Position numbers and translations under genes: made by a program. The notes beneath the pieces are model-generated. The model saw nothing but the letters and a program-made list of their open reading frames with translations, did no database searches and had not been told where the DNA came from. Positions 33,501 through 40,056 of a stretch of 64,000 nt of DNA are shown here, in pieces; position 1 is the first letter of the stretch; every line of letters starts with the position of its first letter. Source of the stretch: Solimonas sp. SE-A11 (GTDB lineage Bacteria; Pseudomonadota; Gammaproteobacteria; Nevskiales; Nevskiaceae); contig NZ_JAUASX010000009.1 of assembly GCF_030345715.1 (NCBI RefSeq), forward strand, positions 62,001-126,000, read 5' to 3'.

Positions 33501-34721
33501 AGCATTACGGATGGGGCCAACAGCTCGCTGAGCCAAACCTTCGACTATGATGCTCTGGGGCGCCTGAGGACGGTTACGTCGGGGGCGGGTAACCAGGCGT
33601 TCACTTTTGATGCGAACGGGAGCAGAGAAACGCACACTTGGGGCGGCGTGGTCGATGACTATATTCCCCAGGCCACGACCAATCGCATTGCCAGCGTCAC
33701 TGGAACCCGGAGCCGGGCATACACTTTCGATGGGCGAGGTAACACCTATACCGAGAGTGGATGGAGGGGGGGATATACCTACGCTTATGATCCAATCACC
33801 AATAGATTGCAGACGGTAACTAAGGCTTCTGCGGTTACTCAATACTCGGGCAATGCACTGAACCAACGTGTGCGGAAAGCTGGTCCTGGCGGAAATTTCA
33901 ACTTCTTGTTTGATCCATCGGGCAGCTTACTGTCGGAGACGGCTGCAGGTAGCACGGCCATGAGCACGCACTATGTGTGGCTTGGGGGCGAATTACTCGC
34001 CGTCATACGCTCTGGCGTGATTTACTACGTGTTGAATGACCAGCTCGGACGCCCAAGGGAGGTGCAAAACTCGGCGAAGACTGCTGTTTGGCGAGCCAGC
34101 AACTTTGCTTACGATCGTTCGATCACGCTGAACACCTTCGGTGGCCTGAATGTTGGACTTCCCGGACAGTATTTCGATACGGAAAGCGGGTTGTACTACA
34201 ACTGGAATCGACACTACGATGCGAGTACTGGTAGGTATCTGCAAAGTGATCCTATCGGGATATTGGGCGGCTTGAACACTTATACCTATGCAGACGGCAA
34301 TCCTGTCTCGAATATCGATCCGCTCGGGCTTTGGTCCGTCACCGTTGGCGGATACTTCGGCCCTGGGATTGAAATAATGTTCGGAAGCAATTCTGGAAAT
34401 CGGTTCGGCACTGTTAGGGTGGGCTTAGGGTTTGGATTCGGAGCTACGTATGATCCCCGCGGTGGAATTCCCGGTGACGCTCCCGTTGATAGATGTAAGG
34501 GGGGCGTTGTGCTTGCTGATACTGTTTCTCTCGCTGGGAGTATTGGGAATGTGGCTGCTGGGGGCGAGTTTGGTATTTCTCGCAACTACGCGAATGAATC
34601 TTCCGGGTTGGTAGGTGGAGCCATTCTTGGGCCCACATGGGGGGCTCAACTTGTTGGTTCGGTGGGTGCTCAAGCGACCATATATAATCCTGCATATTCA
34701 GACTGCGAGTGCAGACAATGA
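30516..34721 (+). CDS. Secreted RHS/YD-repeat protein
   Basis: A 1401-residue protein with a Sec signal (residues 1-25, ending SMSWAQ), a Pro/Gly-rich segment (about 35-75), a DUF6531-like opening (VDFEAVSQVPLRLERNYS), then about 1100 residues of YD repeats such as YDNNGNVKTV and YDALNRLTSA. The RHS core closes with GRYLQSDPIGILGGLNTYTY and IDPLGL near residue 1270. The last 130 residues are the variable tail, Gly-rich and hydrophobic with a Cys-containing end, and match no toxin known to me. RHS cores form shells that enclose a C-terminal effector. Base composition is much lower in GC than the tra genes, a sign of transfer. ATG at 30516 follows ggag and starts the signal peptide. Confidence 0.92.
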   Translation: MRSKKTLLAAACFLTAALMSSMSWAQSGDESGDGDPEDPVSLPPVVVTGTYIPPVYIPFDYIPGLGPGGGGGSGPSSPTYDSVESPQPPKPPKDCEKSAYPVVYKSGYKVKTEVDFEAVSQVPLRLERNYSQTSSGRRGLFGFTWFSNLDQSLRFKFVGGGICDALPGQAACVTPATASADIVSVGRLTSDGSQLPYNRNATTGVWESPSKSAAETISRNADGSWKVVHKSGEVENYNAGGFITSTVTANGVTTTYTYSSNYLQSVNHPSGRKISLGWSGLRVSTVTDPAGNIYRYSYAASGYLSQVQHPGTPAVSRTYHYESTPGLLTGISVNGVRYSSSDYYADGRVFHSGLANGVDRDTFTYGTNSDGTAYTQVTNAKGAITKLTFKEVLGEKRLVRMDRSGVANCPNAVSQVVYDANGFKDYEEDFNGNRTDYTYTAKGHLEDMTTGINSAFPGKQRFTDYIWDTVKNRVSGIKTYGATTADPLSEITYEYYGASDPSPNQIKAVSFYNRTANGTPGQLRRTTYTYTVHPSKLIASLVVNGPRTDLTDTTTYTYNTSGDLTSVKDAAGNQVSYASQNGLGLPGQETDENGVVTQILYDARGREKTRTRVLTGGNRATNFEYHPLGGISKVTRPGGSVVVTTYDNAGRVIGENMNGYQEIQYMRDVLGNVHWRRHINSCPTTGVNCSKQLSTTYSHRWEFDELGRLTADVGSNQQRTEYRYDNNGNVKTVRAVDLKNGTSDRTTTLSYGPNDELLSSTDQLNQSTTYTHDGAGRIATVTDPKNLVTRYRYDGLGNLVEVVSPDAGITSWQYDEAGNRKSMTRADGSMVTFAYDALNRLTSASGGGRADTYAFDTCTNGKGRLCRAANESSTDTYTYTQTGLVATQTSVIAGTSYAISRAYDNLDRQITVTYPGGTQVKFEYNDQDQVTAVKSVIGSTTTTLASQFSYLMFGPASKYTLGNGTVRQVSYNLDYRVVANSPNLTYSYNSFNEVSSITDGANSSLSQTFDYDALGRLRTVTSGAGNQAFTFDANGSRETHTWGGVVDDYIPQATTNRIASVTGTRSRAYTFDGRGNTYTESGWRGGYTYAYDPITNRLQTVTKASAVTQYSGNALNQRVRKAGPGGNFNFLFDPSGSLLSETAAGSTAMSTHYVWLGGELLAVIRSGVIYYVLNDQLGRPREVQNSAKTAVWRASNFAYDRSITLNTFGGLNVGLPGQYFDTESGLYYNWNRHYDASTGRYLQSDPIGILGGLNTYTYADGNPVSNIDPLGLWSVTVGGYFGPGIEIMFGSNSGNRFGTVRVGLGFGFGATYDPRGGIPGDAPVDRCKGGVVLADTVSLAGSIGNVAAGGEFGISRNYANESSGLVGGAILGPTWGAQLVGSVGAQATIYNPAYSDCECRQ

Positions 34722-35215
34722 GTGACTGGAAGAACCTTCTACGCTTCTTTGCCGCTGCTTCGATAGCTTCGCTGGTTGTGCAGCTTGCATTATTCTTGGA
34801 AGCTGCCGTAGGTAGGATTACTAGCAATGCTGTTTTGGGGGTTGCGGCCGTTGTCGTGGTGCTGACTTTATGGACTTTCGCAATGCTGTTGGTGGCGGAG
34901 TTCGTGAGGGCAGCTCGTACGCCGAGTACTTGGCTTTCTCCACGAGAGCAACGGCGAGTGATTTCTGCATTCCCTACATTGATCCGATGGTGTCCTGGTT
35001 GGCTCGCCATTTTTCTTCTTGGAGCGGTGGGCGCCGTGCTGATGCTGACGCCTAGCGGAAAGGTTTTTTGGGAGTTCGGAACACCAATGGCCAGTGACGT
35101 TAGCCTCAAGTTTCTTGGAGTATCTGTGGTATTCGTTGCGGTAGTTGTGCCAATTTTTGTATCAGCTGCGAGAATGCCGGGAAGCTATAAAAGCAACTTA
35201 TCGACGGGTGTTTAG
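34718..35215 (+). CDS. Membrane protein, candidate immunity partner of the RHS tail
   Basis: A 165-residue protein with four hydrophobic segments (about 12-30, 37-60, 90-110 and 125-150) whose ATG overlaps the RHS stop (ATGA). Immunity genes of polymorphic toxins normally sit exactly here, are small, and share low GC with the toxin tail, as seen. A multi-spanning immunity protein would suit a membrane-acting effector. No family was recognised, so the role rests on position. Confidence 0.55.
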   Translation: MSDWKNLLRFFAAASIASLVVQLALFLEAAVGRITSNAVLGVAAVVVVLTLWTFAMLLVAEFVRAARTPSTWLSPREQRRVISAFPTLIRWCPGWLAIFLLGAVGAVLMLTPSGKVFWEFGTPMASDVSLKFLGVSVVFVAVVVPIFVSAARMPGSYKSNLSTGV

Positions 35216-35249
35216 CCATATCTCTGTACCAGGATGAGTTTGTGCATGA

Positions 35250-35281
35250 GAAAGCGCTGAGTTTCCCAGCTCAGCGCTTTC
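35250..35281. terminator. Strong 12-bp stem-loop after the RHS module
   Basis: gaaagcgctgag (35250-35261) pairs perfectly with 35270-35281 around an 8-base loop; the second arm runs into ttcttcc. It lies 35 bases after the candidate immunity gene and before a convergent gene fragment, so it likely terminates transcription from both sides. The rest of the gap (35282-35418) shows nothing further. Confidence 0.7.
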
Positions 35282-35418
35282 TTCCCGCGGTTAAAAAATT
35301 GGGCTGGAATCGTGCGTGGCACTAGATGCAGGGTGAATTTTTGGCTTCTACCCCTGGGACCTTCGACTGGGGTGCAAGGAATGTAGAACAGCGGTACGGG
35401 AGCGCACGCCTGCTGCTG

Positions 35419-36015
35419 TCATAGCGGCTGCCGGCGTTGACGCTGGTGGTACTGCACGGCACCGACCGCTGTCAGCGGGATCCCTGAGGACTCGCCCAGG
35501 ACACGAAGTGCTTTCAAGCGGTCCAGGTCCTCTGCCTCGAGGAGTTGGGTGACCCCGATCCAGGCTCTCTTAGGGAAGCGCTTCCTGAACCAGTCGGCGT
35601 ACTCCGTCCCGCCCCGGTAGTCTGGAATCCAGATGGCCAGACAATGAGGCAGCTCTTCCAGATCGGTGAGGGCCAGTTGGTAGCTCCCCTTCGGCGCGCG
35701 CCGGCGGCCCTTGGTGATGAGTTGGCAAAGCTCGGTGTATCCCTCTCGGTCTGGAGCAAGCAGCACAATCGTCGGGCCGCCCTGCAGGCGAATCTCGATT
35801 CCGATGATGTGGTGTAGCCCGGCGGCGCTCGCTGCTTCATGCGCGCGCACGACGCCGGCGAGCGAGCACTCATCGGTGATGGCCAGCGCGCGATAGCCCT
35901 GTGCTACGGCCGCGGCCACCAATTCCTTCGGATGTGAGGCCCCGCGCAGGAAAGAAGAATTGCTGAGGCAGTACAACTCGGCATAGACCGCGGTCTGAGC
36001 CCCGGAGGCGAGGGG
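35419..36015 (-). pseudogene. dnaE2: Fragment of error-prone DNA polymerase dnaE2 (imuC), PHP domain only
   Basis: About 199 codons covering the PHP domain of DnaE2/ImuC: YAELYCLSNSSFLRGASHP at the start, ALAITDECSLAGVVRAHEAA with its metal-site His and Asp, and TAVGAVQYHQRQRR at the end. The complete enzyme has about 1050 residues; here a stop comes right after RRQPL, so the polymerase palm, fingers and thumb are gone. The usual initiator Met is also missing: the frame runs from a TAG at 36016-36018 with no ATG, though TTG at 35976 could initiate. It is a remnant of an imuABC-type mutagenesis cassette. Confidence 0.85.
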
Positions 36016-36098
36016 CTAAGGAATCTATGCCTGACGCATGTCAGGTATCATTCGGGGCTACGGCATTTGCCGATGGCACCGCGATATTTTCCATTTTT

Positions 36099-36210
36099 GA
36101 ACAGCTATTCAGGTCTTTCGCGCGCCAGGCTCTGGGGGCTTCCGCTGTGCCGCCCGGAAATCCCAGGGCGCGAGCGGGTTGGGGTCCGCCCAGAGGCCGC
36201 GCTTGGCTGC
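36099..36210. repeat. 112-bp direct repeat, copy 1 (3' end of a thermonuclease gene)
   Basis: It matches 37185-37296 in the same orientation at about 105 of 112 bases with no gaps. Read on the minus strand it encodes AKRGLWADPNPLAPWDFR and ends GARKT plus stop at 36109, the C-terminus of a staphylococcal-nuclease-like protein. No upstream part of the nuclease remains beside this copy. Together with copy 2 it brackets a toxin-tail/immunity/zinc-ribbon cassette. Confidence 0.9.
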
Positions 36211-36228
36211 TTCGGCAATGTGCGTCGC

Positions 36229-36495
36229 ATGACGGTTCCGAACTTGCGCATGGGGCCGGACGGCAAGCCAACGCCGGAATCTTGGTAGAAGCTCAAAGAC
36301 GAGTTGAAGAAGAAAGGCAAAGGCAAGACTCCCTCAATGTCCTGTAAGCAGGAAGCAGATGCGGAGAAAATCAATGATTTCGCTGAGACTCGTATGAACG
36401 ATAAAAGCCGTGACGCGTATAGCTGGAATCCTTTCAACTTTAACGCGTGCACATCATTTGCCAGTGATGCACTAGATGCGGGGATGCCCGAATGA
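36229..36495 (+). pseudogene. Orphan toxin C-terminal tail with an in-frame stop
   Basis: The frame reads NLRMGPDGKPTPESW, then a TAG at 36286-36288, and continues as KLKDELKKKGKGKTP, ending RDAYSWNPFNFNACTSF and ALDAG. The end resembles the last 60-70 residues of polymorphic or T6SS-type effectors, where a conserved NxCTxF-like Cys motif near an ALxAG end is seen in cysteine-peptidase-like tails. No RHS core precedes it. Its stop overlaps the start of a small protein, like toxin-immunity pairs. It is probably a displaced tail inactivated by the stop. Confidence 0.6.
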
Positions 36496-36815
36496 AAGCG
36501 AAGATACCTTGGATACTGCTCGTGGTTGCTCTCTTGGGAAGCGGGTACCTCTTCCTGTTGCTATTAAATGCCGGGGCAGAGTTGGACGATGCTAGGTCGC
36601 AGTCATCCCTGTATCGGGAGCGAAGCGATATGGCGCTGGAAATCCTCAAGAAAGACTGGCTTGGAAGGGGGGCGGATCAGGTTGATGCCCTTTCCCATAA
36701 TCTCGAGAAGCGTGGGGCGGTGGTGGGGTCAGAGGAAGGTGCCGTGCTTGTCGACGACTTCCGATTCTCCATTCGAGATGGCAAGGTAGAGAATCTGGAC
36801 TACATCGATCCATAG
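36492..36815 (+). CDS. Candidate orphan immunity protein, membrane-anchored
   Basis: A 107-residue protein with an N-terminal anchor (WILLVVALLGSGYLFLLLL) and a small periplasmic domain (ALEILKKDWLGRGADQV, then VLVDDFRFSIRDGKVENLDYI). It begins with ATGA overlap on the toxin-tail remnant, the standard immunity position. Anchored proteins with this alternating helix-strand end resemble an immunity family found after effector tails (possibly Imm58), but this is from memory. An intact immunity gene behind a broken toxin would make the cell a protected bystander. Confidence 0.55.
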   Translation: MKAKIPWILLVVALLGSGYLFLLLLNAGAELDDARSQSSLYRERSDMALEILKKDWLGRGADQVDALSHNLEKRGAVVGSEEGAVLVDDFRFSIRDGKVENLDYIDP

Positions 36816-36851
36816 GAAGTCCTGCTTTAGCCACGAGATTTTCCATAGCCC

Positions 36852-37130
36852 ATGAGGCAATCTCCGCGCGCAAAATTTATCAATGGCATGATGGCCATGA
36901 CGTTCGGTGGTTTCGCGATCGGCGTCTTGATGGTTAAGACCCAGTCCCAAGCGGCTATGTTTTGCTTCTTCGGATGGCTTTTGGCGTGTTCATTTTATCT
37001 TCATCGAGTTCGCTGCCCGAACTGCGGTACGCCAGTCGGGCTCCAGGGCAGACCTGTAGGTATCCCGATTCTCGGCTCTATTCCGAGGTCTACTTGCGCC
37101 CATTGCAGGGCCGACCTGACAAAGCCTTGA
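36852..37130 (+). CDS. Membrane zinc-ribbon protein, copy 2
   Basis: A 92-residue paralogue of the gene at 28718: shared VKTQS, LHR(V/I)RCP(N/S)CG, PVGL and ADLT(K/Q)P. Two hydrophobic segments (about 10-28 and 34-50) are followed by an intact four-Cys ribbon (CPNC and CAHC). It lies behind the orphan immunity gene and inside the segment flanked by direct repeats, so it may travel with the cassette. No ribosome-binding site stands out. Function unknown; association with toxin modules in two places suggests a linked role. Confidence 0.6.
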   Translation: MRQSPRAKFINGMMAMTFGGFAIGVLMVKTQSQAAMFCFFGWLLACSFYLHRVRCPNCGTPVGLQGRPVGIPILGSIPRSTCAHCRADLTKP

Positions 37131-37184
37131 TGGCTGGATTACAAGCTTGCCGGTGTGCACATCGGTGGCCCGATGGCTTTTGTC

Positions 37185-37296
37185 GAACAGCTATTCAGGT
37201 CTTTCGCGCGCCAGGCTCCGTGGGCGTCCTCTTTGCCACCCGGAAATCCCAGGGCGCGACCGGGTTGGGGTCCGCCCAGAGGCCGCGCTTGGCTGC
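37185..37296. repeat. 112-bp direct repeat, copy 2 (3' end of a thermonuclease gene)
   Basis: Same sequence as 36099-36210 apart from seven substitutions, offset by exactly 1086 bases. Here it is still attached to more of the nuclease gene (see the pseudogene at 37195), so this copy is the likely original and copy 1 the duplicate. Confidence 0.9.
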
Positions 37297-37537
37297 CTCT
37301 GCTTCCCGCTGCAGGCGCCGGCAGAGTGCCGCCTGTGTCAGGTAGCGGTCATAGCACCAAGCCATGCCTTAAGGCCTGCTTCGCGCGCGTGCCGAAGGCC
37401 TGGCGCCTCTCCGGGGCATCGACTTCCGCCAGGCGGACAGTCTGCTGCTCCCCAGGGCCGCAGCGCACCCGCAACGTGTCGCCGTCTGCCACGCCGACAA
37501 CCAGGCAAAGCAATGCTGCAGCTGCGCTCAAGATCAA
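37195..37537 (-). pseudogene. Decayed thermonuclease (staphylococcal nuclease family)
   Basis: Two pieces of an SNase-like protein lie in different frames. The first (to 37349) has a signal-like start and VADGDTLRVRCGPGEQQTVR, then AEVDAPERRQAFGTRAKQAL, the usual N-terminal half. The second reads MAWCYDRYLTQAAL, then EAEAAKRGLWADPNPVAPW to the stop at 37195. Compared with the family, about 45 residues between them are missing, including the segment with the catalytic Arg and Glu, and the junction is frameshifted. The TTG at 37537 is the only start nearby. The gene is therefore inactive. SNase genes are common ICE cargo. Confidence 0.85.
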
Positions 37538-37801
37538 AGGGCCGGTGGAAAGGTTGGAGCAATGGTGCCCGATGCCCTGCGGTTTAGGCGAGTGCTTGCA
37601 CGGTAGGTGGGAAACGGTTGGCTCAAGGGAAGGGGGAAGGGGAATGGCCCGTTACGGGGAACGGGCTTACCCGAAAGGGCTGCCGCATACATGGTTTGCG
37701 GCAAAGGGCTGGGAAAAAGCTTCAAAGGTATGTCGTGTTTTTCCGTGGAGGCCCCAGGGGGGCGTCAGTAGTGTTCGGTGCCTGTCCAGGAAGGCACCTT
37801 C

Positions 37802-38176
37802 ATGCTCGAATTGCACCAGCTCGAATCCGCCGGGCTCAATCGGTTCATCACTCCCTGCGCCCTGTTAGTCGAACGCTTCCAGGGCATTGAGGTGGCCCTC
37901 GATGATCCCGAGGAAGCCCCCACGACATACCTGAACCGCATCTTCGCCGGCCTCGCCGGCGTCGAGCCCACGGAGGCCGAGCAGACGCTGGTCAGCGCGC
38001 TTTGCACGCTCCCAGCCTACCGATACCGGGCCGGTGCTGCGGCATGCGTCTGGAGCCCTCTGGAGGAGCCGCTGCGCCGCTTCCTGGAGCGCAATCCGAC
38101 CGTGAACTACTGGCGGAGCGAGGATCCGAATCCCTCTCCCGCCGCGGTCGATCAGTGGCTGCAACAATGGCTCTGA
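37802..38176 (+). CDS. Conserved-type hypothetical protein ahead of the relaxase
   Basis: A 124-residue soluble protein with no recognised motif; Leu/Glu/Ala-rich with an aromatic C-terminal part (YWRSEDPNPSPAAVDQWLQQWL is split by Pro). ATG at 37802 follows aggaagg. Its end overlaps traI by 10 bases, so the two are probably coupled and it may assist relaxase function. The gap 37538-37801 upstream holds a gcccgtt/aacgggc hairpin (37647-37666) and probably the promoter of this second transfer operon. Confidence 0.6.
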   Translation: MLELHQLESAGLNRFITPCALLVERFQGIEVALDDPEEAPTTYLNRIFAGLAGVEPTEAEQTLVSALCTLPAYRYRAGAAACVWSPLEEPLRRFLERNPTVNYWRSEDPNPSPAAVDQWLQQWL

Positions 38177-40056
38177 CCGACTGGTTCCGCCGGCGCGCTT
38201 CGGCGCCGAAGACAGGCAGTGAACTGGAGCAGTCCCGCTTCGAGATCTTGTCCGCCGACCAGTTGCTGGACCAGCACTCCGATCGCATGGGCGTGATTCG
38301 CCGGCACATCGGGGTCCCAAAGGCTCACTGGAACGCGCTGTACGACCCGGTGTTCAAGGCCTACGCCTACTTCGTGCAGCAGTGCCCGGCCTCCGAGGCC
38401 CATCACCACGCCGGCGCCGGTGGCCTCTTGCAACATGGCCTCGAAACCGTCGAAAAGGCCCTGGCGCTGCGCCGCGGCAAGCTTCTGCCGCCAGGCGCCT
38501 CTGCCGAGGAGCTGGCCGCCAAGCAGGACGTCTGGACCTATGCGACCGCGACCGCTGCCTTGCTGCACGATATCGGCAAGCCGCTCGCCGACCAGCGCCT
38601 GAGGCTGTACGACGAGTCCGGCAAGGACCTCGGCGATTGGAACCCCTGGAAGGGCTTCATCGCGCCGCCTGCGGCGTCCTACCAGGTGCGCTTTGTCCGC
38701 GGCCGCCGCTACCGCCTGCATCCCCGGATTCCGCCGCTGCTGTCGCATCTGCTGATCCCCGAGATGGGCATGACCTGGTTGGCCGAGGACCTGGACGTCT
38801 TCGAGGCCTGGCTGGCCACCATCTCCGGTGGGGATACCGAACTCTCCGGTGAGCTGGGGGAGATGATCCGGGCCGCCGATGGCTCATCAGTCGCGGTGGA
38901 CTTGTCCGGTGGCCCGGTCGCCCGAGTCTCGACATCCACGGCCAAGCCCCTCTCCGAGCGTCTGGCCACCGGCCTGCGCTACCTGGTAGACCAGAACGTG
39001 CTGCCGCTCAACAAGCCAGGCGCCGCCGGCTGGGTGATCGCCGACGACCTGTGGCTGGTCAGCAAACGCGCCCTGGACGCGCTGCGCGACCACATGCTGC
39101 AGGAGGGGCAGGCCGGGATTCCGGCCAAGAACGAGCGCCTGATGGACGAACTGCAGCAGCACGGCGTGCTGATGCCCAACGGCGATCGCGCAATCTGGCT
39201 TGCCACCGTCGAGCTCGCCGAGGGGTGGACCCAGCAGCTGTCCTTGCTGCGGATCCCGATGACTCGAATCTGGAGCGATCCAGCCGCAAGGCCGCAGGCC
39301 TGCAGCGGGCGTGTGACGCCGCAAGGTGCCAACGCTGCCCCCGCTCCGCTGCCCCTGCCGTCTGCGGCGCCGCTGGCGGCCGCGGCCACGCTGCCGATCC
39401 CGACGCAGGGGCCGCAGCACAATCGAGACGAGATCCTGCAGTCCCTGCAGGGCGCCCAGTGGCCTGCCGCCCACGCGCCGCAGGGCACTGGCCTGGCCGC
39501 GTCCGGCGGGGAGGGTGATGCCACGGCGTTCCAGCTGCAGCCGCAGCCTGCGCTGCCGCCAGCGACCACAGCCACCGACAGCTACGGCCTGGTTCTACCG
39601 CCACTCCTCGGCGCCGAAGTGCCTGTGGAGGCCTCGCCCGTCGCTGCAGTGCATTCCACGGCGGCGATCGCCGAGGACGGCCAGCTGCAGGGCAACGATT
39701 TCATTGACTGGCTCAGGGATGGTCTTTCGACGGCGAAGCTCAAGATCAACGTGGCTGATGCAAGAGTGCATACGGTTCCTGAAGGGCTCCTCCTGGTGAG
39801 CCCTGGCATCTTCCGCGACTTCGCCGGCGTGGACGGATGGGAGGCCGCCCAAAAGAAGCTGCTCAAGCTGAAGCGGCACCAGAAGCGTCCTGACAGCACG
39901 AACATCTGGACCTATCGCGTGGTCGGCGAGAAGAAGCAGAACGCCCTCCTCAAGGGTGTAGTCATCCCAAATCCGGCGGAGACGCTCGGTTTGCAGCTCC
40001 CCGGCCCGAACAAGCATCTGGTGCTTCCGGGCACCAACGAAGGGGGTCAATCATGA
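38167..40056 (+). CDS. traI: MOB-H family relaxase TraI
   Basis: A 629-residue protein of the TraI_2/MobH type. The N-terminal half is an HD-fold nuclease: HHHAGAGGLLQHGLET (His79-81, His90) and ALLHDIGKP (His134, Asp135), then LHPRIPPLLSHLL with more His. A Pro/Ala/Gln-rich linker (about 380-510) leads to the C-terminal TraI_2_C domain (LLVSPGIFRDFAGVDGWE to PNKHLVLP). These relaxases, as in SXT/R391 and R27, nick at oriT and lead the strand through the channel. The gene overlaps traD by four bases (ATGA). Confidence 0.93.
   Translation: MALTDWFRRRASAPKTGSELEQSRFEILSADQLLDQHSDRMGVIRRHIGVPKAHWNALYDPVFKAYAYFVQQCPASEAHHHAGAGGLLQHGLETVEKALALRRGKLLPPGASAEELAAKQDVWTYATATAALLHDIGKPLADQRLRLYDESGKDLGDWNPWKGFIAPPAASYQVRFVRGRRYRLHPRIPPLLSHLLIPEMGMTWLAEDLDVFEAWLATISGGDTELSGELGEMIRAADGSSVAVDLSGGPVARVSTSTAKPLSERLATGLRYLVDQNVLPLNKPGAAGWVIADDLWLVSKRALDALRDHMLQEGQAGIPAKNERLMDELQQHGVLMPNGDRAIWLATVELAEGWTQQLSLLRIPMTRIWSDPAARPQACSGRVTPQGANAAPAPLPLPSAAPLAAAATLPIPTQGPQHNRDEILQSLQGAQWPAAHAPQGTGLAASGGEGDATAFQLQPQPALPPATTATDSYGLVLPPLLGAEVPVEASPVAAVHSTAAIAEDGQLQGNDFIDWLRDGLSTAKLKINVADARVHTVPEGLLLVSPGIFRDFAGVDGWEAAQKKLLKLKRHQKRPDSTNIWTYRVVGEKKQNALLKGVVIPNPAETLGLQLPGPNKHLVLPGTNEGGQS

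Noticed and set aside
34432-34614. 60-codon hydrophobic frame inside the end of the RHS gene
   Set aside because: It is an alternative frame of the RHS tail with no ribosome-binding site, and the RHS frame continues intact to its stop.
37538-37801. Possible oriT before the relaxase operon
   Set aside because: The region has one short hairpin, but no nic-like or repeat pattern of MOB-H origins that I could recognise, so no call was made.
37155-37868. 237-codon plus-strand ORF
   Set aside because: It runs antisense through the thermonuclease remnant and into the promoter region of the relaxase operon, with no family resemblance.
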